This document shows positions 54,162 through 63,665 of a stretch of DNA of 64,000 bases, one piece after another (within the stretch, counting starts at the first letter, position 1; every line of letters starts with the position of its first letter). The translations under genes and the position numbers were made by a program. Below the pieces are notes generated by a model. That model was not told the origin of the DNA and did not search any database. It saw only the letters and a program-made list of their open reading frames with translations. Origin of the DNA: Nostoc piscinale CENA21 (GTDB lineage Bacteria; Cyanobacteriota; Cyanobacteriia; Cyanobacteriales; Nostocaceae); the NCBI RefSeq assembly GCF_001298445.1, contig NZ_CP012036.1, forward strand, positions 4,886,158 to 4,950,157, read 5' to 3'.

Positions 54162-57100
54162 ATGAATCGCCCAATTGACTATCGCACAGATTTTTATTCT
54201 TTGGGTGTAACTTTTTATGAATTACTCACAGGCGAGTTACCATTTTCATCAAATGATCCAATGGAATTGGTACATTTTCACATTGCGAAAACACCAAGAT
54301 TAGTACATGAAATTCATCCACAAATTCCAGATGTGCTATCACAAATAGTTGCTAAATTGATGGCGAAAAATGCTGAAGACCGCTATCAAAGTGCATTAGG
54401 ATTGAGATTTGATTTAGAAAATTGTTTACATCAACTAAAAGAAGTTGGTGAAATTCTAAGAACTTTAAAATTGCGTAGTAGGGATGTGTGCGATCGCTTC
54501 ATTATTCCCGATAAGCTTTATGGTAGAGAAGCCCAGGTAGAAACCCTAATGCAAGCGTTTGAGCGCGTCAGTCAGGGTGCATCAGAAATAATGCTGGTGG
54601 CAGGTTTTTCAGGAATTGGTAAAACAGCCGTAGTTAATGAAGTACATAAACCAATAGTTAAACAGCGCGGCTATTTCATCAAAGGTAAGTTTGACCAGTT
54701 TAATCGCAATATTCCCTTCTCTGCATTTGTGCAAGCGTTCCGTAATTTGATGGGACAATTGCTCTGTGAATCCGCTCACCAACTCGCCCAATGGCAAGCC
54801 AAGATTCTAAATGCTGTGGGGGAGAATGGGCAAGTCTTAATTGAGGTGATTCCCGAACTAGAGCAAGTGATTGGAAAACAACCTCCGGTGCTGGAACTCG
54901 AAGGCAATGCAGCTCAAAATCGATTTAATCTGCTGTTCCAAAAGTTCGTTGCCGTCTTTACAAAGGTCGATCACCCATTAACAATCTTTTTAGATGACTT
55001 ACAGTGGGCGGATTTAGCTTCGCTGCAATTGCTGAAACTATTAATGCAGGACAATGGCCATCTGCTGGTGTTGGGAGCTTACCGGGATAATGAAGTATCG
55101 CCTGCTCACCCGTTTATTTTGACGGTAGAAGACCTCAAGAAATCTCAGGCGCTTGTCCAGACAATGACCCTGGCTCCCCTGACATTTGACAGCACCAATC
55201 GCCTCATTGCCGATACGCTAAATTGTGCGCCCCAACTGGCGCAACCCCTGACCAAATTCATCGATCGCAAGACCAAGGGGAATCCCTTCTTCACCACCCA
55301 GTTTCTCAAAGCGTTACACGAAGAAGGCTACATCACGTTTAACTGCGATCGCCGTTATTGGGAATGCGATATTGCCCAAGTTGAGGCACTGACGATCGCA
55401 GATGATGTGGTGGAGTTTATGGCACTGCAATTGCAGAAATTACCCATCGAAACGCAACAGACGCTAAAGTTGGCGGCTTGTATTGGTAACTCGTTTGACT
55501 TGGGGACGTTGGCGATCGTCTCTGAGCAGTCGTCTACAGATATCGCCACAGTCCTGTGGAAAGCTTTGCAGGAAGGCTTAATTTTACCAACCAGCCAAAT
55601 TTATAAGTTCTTTCAGTTAGGGGAATCAGAGCAGATTCACACACAGAATAATATCAATCCCACCTATCGGTTTCTGCATGATCGCATTCAGCAAGCGGCA
55701 TACTCGCTCATTGCCGAAGAACGTCGACAGGCGACCCATCTGCACATCGGTCAGCTTTTGTTAAGCAAGACAACTGCCCGTGAGCGGGAAGAACAACTGT
55801 TTGAAATTGTGAATCATTTAAATATTGGACGTTCTCTCCTGGCAACACCACAAGAACGGGAAGAATTAGCAGAATTAAACTTGCTGGCGGGGCGGAAAGC
55901 CAAAACCTCGACAGCATATAGTGCAGCAGTAAACTATCTCGCAACTAGCATTTCCCTGTTGCCCAACGATGCCTGGGAGAATTGCTACAATCTCGCCTTA
56001 GCGATCCATACTGCACTGGCAGAAGCCGCTTATCTCAACACTGATTTTGAGCAAATGGAGGATTGGGCAAACCTCGTCTTACAGCACGCCCGTACTTTAC
56101 TTGATACTGTTCCAGTCCAGCAAACCCGTGTGCTGGGGGCTAAAGCCCAGGGGCAGCTGCTTGAGTCACTCCAGATTGGTTTGCAGGTCTTAAAGTCCCT
56201 CGGCGTGGAATTTCCTGAGCAACCGACCCCCGCAGATATTGGACAGGCATTTGCTACTACTGGTCAATTATGGCAAGGGCGATCGCCCCTGAATTTACTA
56301 GATTTGCCAGCCATGAGCAATCCCAATCACTTAGCTGCAATGGAAATTATGCCCGTTTTAGTGCCATCTTCGTTTCGGGCGATGCCTCCTCTGTTGCCAC
56401 TATTAATTTGCAAGCAAGTGGAATTGTCGATTCAATCGGGCAATTGTCCTACTTCGCCTTGCTCCTACGGTGACTATGGATTGATGCTCTGTAGTGTCAT
56501 GGGTGATCTAGAGTCGGGTTATGCCTTTGGTCAACTGGCATTGGGTGTCATGGAAAGCTTTCAGGCAAAAGCCTGCAAAAGCCGAGCTGTCTATATAGTT
56601 AACTTTTTCATTAGCCATTGGCAGGAACCACTGCACAACCTCCTCCAGCCCTTGCGAGAGGCATATCAGAGCGGTTTGGAAACGGGTGATCTGGAATGTA
56701 TCGCCTTCAATGCCCATGCCTACTGTTACTACTCCTATTTTGCTGGGAAGGAATTAATGGGTCTGGCAAACGAGATGGCAGCCTACCATCAAGTTGTTGA
56801 TCCGCTCAAACAGGTGGTGATTATCAAGTATTTGGAAATGGCTCAACAGGTGGTACTCAACCTCCTCGGAGACACAGAGGTTCCCTGGCAGTTATCTGGT
56901 TCTGCTTATAGTGAACAATCTCTATCTTTCCAAACAACCAATCCTGACCAAGTTGAATGCTTCCACTTTTATTTCAATCAAACCTTTCTCTTCTATCTGT
57001 TTGAGCAATACGAGCAGGCGACGCAAACATCTGTCTTAGTAGAAGAGTATATGGGAGGTGGGTTAGCAACCTTCTCGTTAGCCCTCTATTCCTTTTATGA

Positions 57101-59414
57101 TGCGTTGTTGCAACTGGCGCAATATCAGCAGGCTACGACAGCAGAACAATCGCAAATTCTGACCCGTGTGCAGCAGCAGCAGGATAAACTGCAACGATGG
57201 GCAACTCTGGCTCCGTTTAACCATCAACACCGCTGGGACTTGATCGCAGCCGAGCGCCATCGAATTTTGAGACAACAGGCTGATGCGATCGAACATTATG
57301 ATCGCGCCATTGCAGGAGCGAAAACCAACGAATATATCCAAGATGAAGCCTTAGCAAACGAACTCGCTGCTAAATTTTACCTGGAATGGGGTAAAGAGAA
57401 AATTGCCCAAACATATATGCAAGAAGCATACTACTGTTACGCTCGTTGGGGAGCAAAGGCCAAAACTGATGACTTAGAAAAACGCTATCCCCAATTACTC
57501 CAATTAATTTTGCAACAGCGAAAAATTAACCTCAATCCTTTAGAAACTATCGCCACAATCTCTCGTAATTCTGCTTCTCGATCAACTGCTACTTCCAGCA
57601 GTGACAGCACCAGTGTTTCAGATGTCCTAGATTTAACCTCTGCACTCAAAGCTGCTCAATCTATTTCTAGCTCTCTGAATTTAAATACACTCATCACTAG
57701 CCTCACTCGGATTATTGTCGAAAACTCTGGCGCGAAAAAAGCTGTACTGCTGCTTACTGAAGAAGATAATTGGCAAGTTCGAGCCACTACTTTGATTGAA
57801 AATCAAGAAATAAAAACTATTCTGGAACCAAAATCACTAGAAAATTGTCCAGATATTCCCGTCAAAATTATTCATTATGTCAAAAATACGCAACAAACAG
57901 TTGTGATTGACAATTGTCAAACAGATATTCCTGGTTTAATCGGAAAATATATGTTGTCATACCAACCCCAAAGTGTATTATGTAGTCCGATTATTCATCA
58001 AGGACATTTAGTGGGGATTATTTATCTAGAAAATAAATTGACAAGCGGGGTATTTACTGCCAAACGTTTACAAATTATTAATTTACTTTGTACTCAAGCG
58101 GCAATATCTCTAGAAAATGCCCAACTCTACACTAATTTACAAGCAAGTGAAGATCGGTTTTTACGACTGGCGGAAAATGCACCAGGGATGATTTATCAAT
58201 TCCAACTTTCTGTAGATGGTATCGCTTCATTTAACTATGTAAGTTCTGGATGCTATGGAATTTATGAAATTTTACCAGAAGCAGCAGTGGCTGATGCTAA
58301 TAACTTAATTTCTTTGATACATCCAGAGGAAATCAATTATTTTTCTGAGTCTGTAGCCATTTCCGCACAAACCTTACAGCCTTGGCAATATCAAGGCAGA
58401 ATTATTACACCTTCTGGTAAATTAAAATGGATTCAAGCTGTTTCTCGTCCTATCAAACAAGATGATGGGACAATTATTTGGGATGGCTTGGTATTAGATA
58501 TTACCGAACGTAAACAAGCCGAAGCTGCTGTTAAGCAAAAATCTCAAGAATTAGAAAAAGCGTTAAGAGATTTGCAACAAGCGCAATTACAAATTGTCCA
58601 AAGTGAAAAAATGTCTGCATTGGGTAATTTAGTTGCTGGTGTAGCGCACGAAATGAATAATCCTTTGGGTTTTATTTCAGCAACTCTCTTACAAGCTCAA
58701 CCAACAATTTCTGATTTGAGCAAACACATTACACTGTATCAAGCAGCCCTGCCATATCCCGGCGATGAAATTCAATCACACGCTGAAGAAATTGACTTGG
58801 ATTATAGTTTGGAAGATTTGCCGAAGATGATGAATGCAATGATCATGGCCTGCGATAGATTAAAAAATATCAGCACTTCCCTGCGGACTTTTTCTCGCGC
58901 CGATAAAGACTATAAAGTGCCATTTAATATCCATGAAGGCATTGATAGCACTATTTTAATTCTCAAACATCGCCTCAAAGCGAATGAACAACATCCAGCA
59001 ATTGAAGTTGTTACTAATTACGGTAATTTACCTCAAGTTCAATGTTTCCCTGGACAATTAAATCAAGTATTTATGAATATTCTCTCCAATGCTATTGATG
59101 CTTTAGAAGAATCTAACAACGGGCGCAGCTTTGAGGAAATTACTGCCAATCCTAACATGATTACCATTAAAACATTTATTGCAGATAATCATGTCCACAT
59201 CTCAATCGCTGATAACGCGAATGGCATGAATGAAGAAGTTAAACAAAAAATCTTTGACCATTTATTTACTACGAAAGCTGTGGGTAAAGGTACAGGTTTA
59301 GGTTTAGCGATCGCGCAGCAAATTGTCGAAGAAATTCATGGTGGTAAGCTAAGTTGTTATTCTGTTGTTGGTCAAGGTACGGAGTTTGTGATTGAAATTC
59401 CAGCATCAGCTTGA
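54162..59414 (+). CDS. Ser/Thr-His hybrid kinase, main part (kinase C-lobe, AAA ATPase, GAF, PAS, histidine kinase)
   Basis: 1750 codons; the formal start is inside the kinase domain (MNRPIDYRTDFYSLGVTFYE). Domains in order: protein kinase C-lobe to ~95; AAA/NACHT-like ATPase from ~118 (GREAQVETLMQAFE, Walker A GFSGIGKTA, Walker B LTIFLDDLQWAD); a long helical TPR-like region to ~1130; GAF ~1180-1330; PAS ~1340-1460; then HisKA (VAGVAHEMNNPLGFI) and HATPase (NILSNAIDAL, GKGTGLGLAIAQQIV). This is the large cyanobacterial HstK-type family. The restored protein would be ~1935 residues. Confidence 0.9.
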   Translation: MNRPIDYRTDFYSLGVTFYELLTGELPFSSNDPMELVHFHIAKTPRLVHEIHPQIPDVLSQIVAKLMAKNAEDRYQSALGLRFDLENCLHQLKEVGEILRTLKLRSRDVCDRFIIPDKLYGREAQVETLMQAFERVSQGASEIMLVAGFSGIGKTAVVNEVHKPIVKQRGYFIKGKFDQFNRNIPFSAFVQAFRNLMGQLLCESAHQLAQWQAKILNAVGENGQVLIEVIPELEQVIGKQPPVLELEGNAAQNRFNLLFQKFVAVFTKVDHPLTIFLDDLQWADLASLQLLKLLMQDNGHLLVLGAYRDNEVSPAHPFILTVEDLKKSQALVQTMTLAPLTFDSTNRLIADTLNCAPQLAQPLTKFIDRKTKGNPFFTTQFLKALHEEGYITFNCDRRYWECDIAQVEALTIADDVVEFMALQLQKLPIETQQTLKLAACIGNSFDLGTLAIVSEQSSTDIATVLWKALQEGLILPTSQIYKFFQLGESEQIHTQNNINPTYRFLHDRIQQAAYSLIAEERRQATHLHIGQLLLSKTTAREREEQLFEIVNHLNIGRSLLATPQEREELAELNLLAGRKAKTSTAYSAAVNYLATSISLLPNDAWENCYNLALAIHTALAEAAYLNTDFEQMEDWANLVLQHARTLLDTVPVQQTRVLGAKAQGQLLESLQIGLQVLKSLGVEFPEQPTPADIGQAFATTGQLWQGRSPLNLLDLPAMSNPNHLAAMEIMPVLVPSSFRAMPPLLPLLICKQVELSIQSGNCPTSPCSYGDYGLMLCSVMGDLESGYAFGQLALGVMESFQAKACKSRAVYIVNFFISHWQEPLHNLLQPLREAYQSGLETGDLECIAFNAHAYCYYSYFAGKELMGLANEMAAYHQVVDPLKQVVIIKYLEMAQQVVLNLLGDTEVPWQLSGSAYSEQSLSFQTTNPDQVECFHFYFNQTFLFYLFEQYEQATQTSVLVEEYMGGGLATFSLALYSFYDALLQLAQYQQATTAEQSQILTRVQQQQDKLQRWATLAPFNHQHRWDLIAAERHRILRQQADAIEHYDRAIAGAKTNEYIQDEALANELAAKFYLEWGKEKIAQTYMQEAYYCYARWGAKAKTDDLEKRYPQLLQLILQQRKINLNPLETIATISRNSASRSTATSSSDSTSVSDVLDLTSALKAAQSISSSLNLNTLITSLTRIIVENSGAKKAVLLLTEEDNWQVRATTLIENQEIKTILEPKSLENCPDIPVKIIHYVKNTQQTVVIDNCQTDIPGLIGKYMLSYQPQSVLCSPIIHQGHLVGIIYLENKLTSGVFTAKRLQIINLLCTQAAISLENAQLYTNLQASEDRFLRLAENAPGMIYQFQLSVDGIASFNYVSSGCYGIYEILPEAAVADANNLISLIHPEEINYFSESVAISAQTLQPWQYQGRIITPSGKLKWIQAVSRPIKQDDGTIIWDGLVLDITERKQAEAAVKQKSQELEKALRDLQQAQLQIVQSEKMSALGNLVAGVAHEMNNPLGFISATLLQAQPTISDLSKHITLYQAALPYPGDEIQSHAEEIDLDYSLEDLPKMMNAMIMACDRLKNISTSLRTFSRADKDYKVPFNIHEGIDSTILILKHRLKANEQHPAIEVVTNYGNLPQVQCFPGQLNQVFMNILSNAIDALEESNNGRSFEEITANPNMITIKTFIADNHVHISIADNANGMNEEVKQKIFDHLFTTKAVGKGTGLGLAIAQQIVEEIHGGKLSCYSVVGQGTEFVIEIPASA

Positions 59415-59518
59415 AAATGTCACGTTCCTCAAACTAAAATTTTTAATCTGCTTTGGTGTCATATCAATTCACTACTGATACAGATCCAAACCCAGAAACC
59501 CTTGTCAAATCAGGATTT

Positions 59519-59560
59519 ATCAATTGCGAATTGCGAATTGTGAATTGGTATCAGCTACGC
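59519..59560 (-). repeat. Short inverted copy of the 'caattcgcaattcgcaa' repeat
   Basis: Reads aattgcgaattgcgaattg and gaattggtatc, the reverse complement of the first part of the 50513-50581 repeat. It lies between the hybrid kinase and the acetyltransferase. Confidence 0.6.
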
Positions 59561-59634
59561 TATCTCCACTTTTGTATTATGTTGTCTTAATTTTGTAGTA
59601 TATTAAGAACTTGTTGCTAATTGTGGTGGAAGTG

Positions 59635-60813
59635 ATGACACCTTTATTGGAATACAAGACGCTTGTGGATGTTGAAGACGTAAAACATTTGGGTGTTATT
59701 GTTGGACAAGCCTTTATTGCGTCTGCTAGTGAGAGTGAAAGTTTCTTGAAATCGGTTGGTTTTGAGAACTTACGAGTGATTTGTCGAGATGGGAAAGTGG
59801 CTGGCGGATTAGCGACTTTACCTATGGGAATGTGGTTAGAGGGTCAATCTGTACCAATGGTGGGGATTGCTGGTGTGGGAATTGCGCCAGAATATCGTGG
59901 AGGTGGAGTTGCGATCGCACTTATCCAAAATATGCTGCAAGAACTCTATGCAAAAGAAACCCCCATTTCCGTTCTCTATCCCGCTACGCAACAACTTTAC
60001 CGCAAAGCCGGATATGAACAAGCTGGTAACTATTGCACTTGGGAAATTTCCACTCAAGATATCCGCTTAAACAAGCCACCTTTATCTTTACAACCAATCG
60101 CAGACCTTAATTGTGAAATCTTGCATCAACTATATCAACAACAGGCACAACTCATTCATGGTTATTTAGACCGACATTCCAGTATTTGGCAAAGATTAAC
60201 TCAATCAGAAGAAAAAGAAACTGTTTATGGTTATTTAATTGGCAAGCAAGACCAACCCGAAGGCTATATTATCTTGAGTCAGCATTCTCAGGCAAATGAG
60301 ACAGTGATTCAAATTCGAGATTGGGTAGTTTTGAGTCATGGTGCATCACAAACTTTCTGGTCTTTTTTGGCTAACCATCGTTCTACAATCAAAAAAGTCA
60401 CTTGGCAAAGTTCGATTATTGACTCCCTGACATTGTTATTACCAGAACAAAACGCTAAAATTAAACATCAAAAACGTTGGATGTTGCGGATTGTAGATGT
60501 ATGCAAAGCATTACAATTACGGGGTTATAAATTAGGAGTAGAAACCGAGTTACATTTAGCAGTTAAAGATGATTTATTAACGGCTAATAATAATAAATTT
60601 ATTCTTTCTGTTGCTAATGGAAAAGGTGAAGTTAGGCAAGGAGGTAAAGGAGAATTACAGATAGATATTCAAGGATTATCTTCTTTGTATACGGGTTTAT
60701 TTACCCCTCATACATTAAAATTAGCAGGAAAATTAGACGCTCCAGACACAGCACTATTAGCCGCGACAGAAATTTTTACTAGTTCTGCGCCGTGGATGGC
60801 TGATTTCTTTTAA
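59635..60813 (+). CDS. GNAT acetyltransferase of the Eis type
   Basis: A 392-residue protein from the ATG at 59635, with GGAAG ahead of it; a TTG 24 bases upstream is less likely. The N-terminal GNAT domain has the acetyl-CoA motif GIAGVGIAPEYRGGGVAIALI and the substrate half YPATQQLYRKAGYEQAG. A second GNAT-like region and a C-terminal SCP2-like domain (~300-392) are typical of Eis proteins, which acetylate aminoglycosides, polyamines or proteins. The substrate here is unknown. Part of its coding sequence (59909-59940) is duplicated at 53419. Confidence 0.86.
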   Translation: MTPLLEYKTLVDVEDVKHLGVIVGQAFIASASESESFLKSVGFENLRVICRDGKVAGGLATLPMGMWLEGQSVPMVGIAGVGIAPEYRGGGVAIALIQNMLQELYAKETPISVLYPATQQLYRKAGYEQAGNYCTWEISTQDIRLNKPPLSLQPIADLNCEILHQLYQQQAQLIHGYLDRHSSIWQRLTQSEEKETVYGYLIGKQDQPEGYIILSQHSQANETVIQIRDWVVLSHGASQTFWSFLANHRSTIKKVTWQSSIIDSLTLLLPEQNAKIKHQKRWMLRIVDVCKALQLRGYKLGVETELHLAVKDDLLTANNNKFILSVANGKGEVRQGGKGELQIDIQGLSSLYTGLFTPHTLKLAGKLDAPDTALLAATEIFTSSAPWMADFF

Positions 60814-60868
60814 AAATTCAAAACTTTTCTGTGACAAAATAGTTTTATTGTCCTGGAGACGATGCACT

Positions 60869-61444
60869 ATGGTTTCCACAATTAAGCACCGCTACACTTT
60901 GGATGAATATCGCGCCATTGAAGAAAAAGCCGAAGGACGCAGCGAATATCGAGATGGAGAAATTGTCCCAATGCCAGGAGGAACGCTCAAACATAGCCGC
61001 ATCGGTCGAAACATTTTGACCTATCTTAGCTTTTTGCTGCGCGATACTCAATTTGAGCCAATTAACAGCGATTTACGCCTGTGGATTCCTGAATATCGGT
61101 GGGGTGTGTATCCAGATGTGATGATTTTTGATGGCGAACCACAACTAAATGAAGGACGCTTAGATGAAGTATTGAATCCTACAGTCATTGTTGAAGTCTT
61201 ATCGCCTAGCACCGCAGATTATGACCGACAACATAAATTTCGGATGTATCGCTCTATTCCTAGTTTTAGTGAATATTTATTAGTTGAACAAGATGAGCCT
61301 TTTGTTGAAAAATATACCAAGCAAACTCAAGGTTGGTTGTTGAGTGATTTTCAAGGTTTAGAGAGTTCGATTTCTTTAGAGTCAGTCGGGGTTGATTTAC
61401 CAATAGCGGAAATTTATCGCGGTGTTGTATTGGAATGTAGTTGA
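60869..61444 (+). CDS. Uma2-family (DUF820) PD-(D/E)xK nuclease-like protein
   Basis: A 191-residue protein from ATG 60869 (MVSTIKHRYTLDEYRAIEEK). Family signature: SEYRDGEIVPMPGGTLKHSRI, YPDVMIFDG (metal-binding Asp), and PTVIVEVLSPSTADYDR (E-V-L-S-P). This family is hugely expanded in cyanobacteria; some members are suspected of DNA cleavage in transposition or defence, but the function is unproven. Confidence 0.88.
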   Translation: MVSTIKHRYTLDEYRAIEEKAEGRSEYRDGEIVPMPGGTLKHSRIGRNILTYLSFLLRDTQFEPINSDLRLWIPEYRWGVYPDVMIFDGEPQLNEGRLDEVLNPTVIVEVLSPSTADYDRQHKFRMYRSIPSFSEYLLVEQDEPFVEKYTKQTQGWLLSDFQGLESSISLESVGVDLPIAEIYRGVVLECS

Positions 61445-61508
61445 AAAACTTGCTACATTTGTTGGGTTTCACTTCGTTTCATGCAACCTACAAAAGATTG
61501 CGTTCCCC

Positions 61509-62069
61509 CTACAATAACCAAGCAAATAAGTCTCTCACATTAAGCTGAAGTTCATTGATAAAAGATGGGACAGAAATAGGTGCATCTGGCTCATCAAATA
61601 CGGTTGTTTCTTGCTTGGGTTGATAAACAAATACTGTTTGCTCATCTGGATCAATCAACCAACCCATTTGAGTTCCATATTTTAAGCAATGAAGAATATT
61701 TTTTGTGACTTTTGTTTGATTCTGATCAGGAGATAAAATTTCAATTGTCCAGTTTGGAGCCAGAGCAAAAGTATTAGCTATTTCTCCATTTTCATCACGA
61801 GGAATTCTATCCCAAGTAAAAACTACAATATCAGGTACAATTGAACGTCGGCCAAATGTACAACGCAATTCAGGAAAGGCGCGAGCAATGCGTTTTGGCT
61901 TGACTATATTATTGATGGCAGGGACAAATTCTCCTTGAATTGCGCTATGTTTACCCTGTGGCATTGGTTTTTGGATAATTTGACCATCAATATATTCTAA
62001 GCTCGGTTTAGTTTCTGGTAGTTTGAGAAATTCCTCTAACGTTATGGGTTGAGTAGGAGTTTTTACCAT
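61509..62069 (-). CDS. Uma2-family (DUF820) PD-(D/E)xK nuclease-like protein, second copy
   Basis: A 186-residue protein. It has PITLEEFLKLPETKPSLEYI, GQIIQKPMPQGKHSAIQGE, VPDIVVF and APNWTIEILSPDQNQTKV (the E-I-L-S-P version of the active-site strand). It is convergent with the Uma2 gene on the other strand but belongs to a different subgroup, so it is not a recent local duplication. Intact and normal in length. Confidence 0.88.
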   Translation of the reverse strand: MVKTPTQPITLEEFLKLPETKPSLEYIDGQIIQKPMPQGKHSAIQGEFVPAINNIVKPKRIARAFPELRCTFGRRSIVPDIVVFTWDRIPRDENGEIANTFALAPNWTIEILSPDQNQTKVTKNILHCLKYGTQMGWLIDPDEQTVFVYQPKQETTVFDEPDAPISVPSFINELQLNVRDLFAWLL

Positions 62070-62165
62070 TGAGACTTCCTCGCATAATTACGAATAATTT
62101 ATCTCACGCAGAGGCGCAGAGACGCAGAGAGGATGAGTACCTTATTTCTCCATGTCCTCCCGAAG

Positions 62166-62196
62166 TTTGCTCAACGCGGGGAACCCGCGCACGCAA
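62166..62196 (-). repeat. 31-base dispersed repeat, inverted copy of 17162-17192
   Basis: Identical over 31 bases on the opposite strand. The core GCGGGTTCCCCGC is itself palindromic. It lies between the second Uma2 gene and aroF. Confidence 0.75.
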
Positions 62197-62231
62197 CTTT
62201 TCTCTGTGTCTGGAGTGGTTCGTTGAAAATC

Positions 62232-63104
62232 TTAAGCCGCGTAACAAATAGGGGCAGGTTTTAAACCCACCCCTTTGTTTTCTGATATTCTGCGTCCAAC
62301 GGCTGCTGCTACGGGCTTTAAAACATCAACTAAGTTCAGCATATCTTCTAAAGACAATGCTTGACGGGCATCGGAAACGGATTTTTCTGGTTCTGGGTGA
62401 CACTCAATAATTAAGCCATCTGCACCACAAGCTACAGCAGCTTTGGCGACAGGTGCCACTAGTTCGCGTTTACCGACGGCGTGGGAAGGATCTACAATCA
62501 CAGGTAAGTGAGTGATTTGCTTGAGTGCGGCGACTGCGCCCAAATCTAAGACGTTGCGGGTGTAATTGTCGAAACTGCGAATACCACGTTCGCACAGCAC
62601 GACATTTGGGTTTCCATGACTGAGGATATATTCAGCAGCCATAACGAATTCTTCTATGGTGGCAGCTAAACCACGCTTGAGCAAGATTGGTTTATCAACT
62701 TGTCCCAAGGCTTTGAGTAAGTCGAAGTTTTGCATGTTGCGGCTACCAATTTGCAGCATATCAGCATAGGCGGCGACAGTTTCAATTTGCGAAATTGCCA
62801 TCACTTCTGTAACTACTGGCATATTGTAGAGCGATCGCACTCTCGCTAAAACTTCTAACCCAGCTTCTGCCATTCCCTGGAAAGCATAAGGCGAGGTGCG
62901 GGGTTTGTAAACACCACCGCGTAAGGCTTGTACTGGTGCAGATGATAGCTTTTGAGCAACGGTTTCCATTTGTTCTAAGCTTTCCACTGTACAAGGGCCG
63001 CCAATAATCACTAATTCCTCACCACCGAAGGCAACTGTCTCGGAAAGTTTCACAATTGTTTGGTGGTTGGGATGAGATTGGGCGGCAAGTTTAGCATTAA
63101 TCAT
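62232..63104 (-). CDS. aroF: 3-deoxy-7-phosphoheptulonate (DAHP) synthase
   Basis: First enzyme of the shikimate pathway (phosphoenolpyruvate + erythrose 4-phosphate). A 290-residue class I, Bacillus/AroF-type protein from ATG 63104 (MINAKLAAQSHPN), with GGAG upstream; the frame is open to 63188, but through an intrinsic-terminator sequence, so that start is rejected. Motifs: IIGGPCTVESLEQM, RGGVYKPRTSPYAFQG, ILLKRGLAATIEEF and IVDPSHAVGKR. Two terminator-like hairpins lie in its 5' region, suggesting attenuation. Confidence 0.95.
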   Translation of the reverse strand: MINAKLAAQSHPNHQTIVKLSETVAFGGEELVIIGGPCTVESLEQMETVAQKLSSAPVQALRGGVYKPRTSPYAFQGMAEAGLEVLARVRSLYNMPVVTEVMAISQIETVAAYADMLQIGSRNMQNFDLLKALGQVDKPILLKRGLAATIEEFVMAAEYILSHGNPNVVLCERGIRSFDNYTRNVLDLGAVAALKQITHLPVIVDPSHAVGKRELVAPVAKAAVACGADGLIIECHPEPEKSVSDARQALSLEDMLNLVDVLKPVAAAVGRRISENKGVGLKPAPICYAA

Positions 63105-63138
63105 GGTTTGTTTCTCCGAAAGTATGAAGTCTGAAATT

Positions 63139-63168
63139 AAAAAAGCCCGGAAACTGAGAGTTCCGGGC
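63139..63168 (-). terminator. Intrinsic terminator immediately upstream of aroF (candidate attenuator)
   Basis: On the minus strand: GCCCGGAA-CTCTCAGT-TTCCGGGC followed by TTTTTT, a perfect 8-bp GC-rich stem. It ends 34 bases before the aroF start codon, on the same strand, so it would stop transcription before aroF unless bypassed. Confidence 0.75.
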
Positions 63169-63281
63169 GCGTTCTGGCTAATTGGCATGACGCTATTTAC
63201 CCGGAGTTTGCTCTAGGCCAAAAGTAAAAGCTGTAAAACCAGTTGCTGAAATTAGTCGTCATGCTCAATACTCCTAAAAAC

Positions 63282-63311
63282 AAAAAAACCGCAGAAGTCA
63301 GTTCTGCGGTT
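63282..63311 (-). terminator. Second intrinsic terminator upstream of aroF
   Basis: On the minus strand: AACCGCAGAA-CTGAC-TTCTGCGGTT followed by TTTTT, a perfect 10-bp stem. It is ~180 bases upstream of aroF and downstream of a further foldable element. Confidence 0.75.
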
Positions 63312-63360
63312 CATCGGGCGGTTTCCAGTCGGAAACGTGACTCACTCCCGGTGAACCGCC
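63312..63360 (-). promoter_or_regulatory. Structured RNA element preceding the tandem terminators
   Basis: On the minus strand GGCGGTT (63354-63360) pairs with AACCGCC (63317-63323), enclosing the TTTCC/GGAAA hairpin and a GTGA/TCAC pairing. The terminator at 63282-63311 follows directly, the layout of a leader or small RNA. No known riboswitch class was recognised. Confidence 0.4.
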
Positions 63361-63665
63361 TTATGCCAAAAATAAAAGTAGTAATTGCTGCTGAACATAT
63401 ACGCTGGCCTGAGATACAAAATTGAATATAAAGCTTCCTTGAGCTTCAAGATAACAAAAGCGATCGCTCGCGTCAAGCACCACAAGACATCAAAAAGCGA
63501 TAGACTCATTACAACTCTGGGAATGGAGGCTTGTGGCTAGTTGGTAACTGAAACATGGGCTGTTAGGAAATTAAGATGAGGCGAAGCAGCTCTCGCCAAC
63601 CCTAAACAGCTTGGTTATTCAACTTGCACAAACATATATACTTTTGCGGAAAACTCAGTTTGATT

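Noticed and set aside
60869..62069. The two Uma2 genes as a recent duplication
   Set aside because: The protein sequences differ strongly outside the active-site motifs, so they belong to different subgroups.
62069..62251. 60-codon plus frame between Uma2 and aroF
   Set aside because: Built from the 'cgcagaggcgcagagacgcag' and 31-base repeats.
63243..63425. 60-codon plus frame opposite the aroF leader
   Set aside because: It lies entirely on the terminator hairpins of the other strand and has no supporting features.
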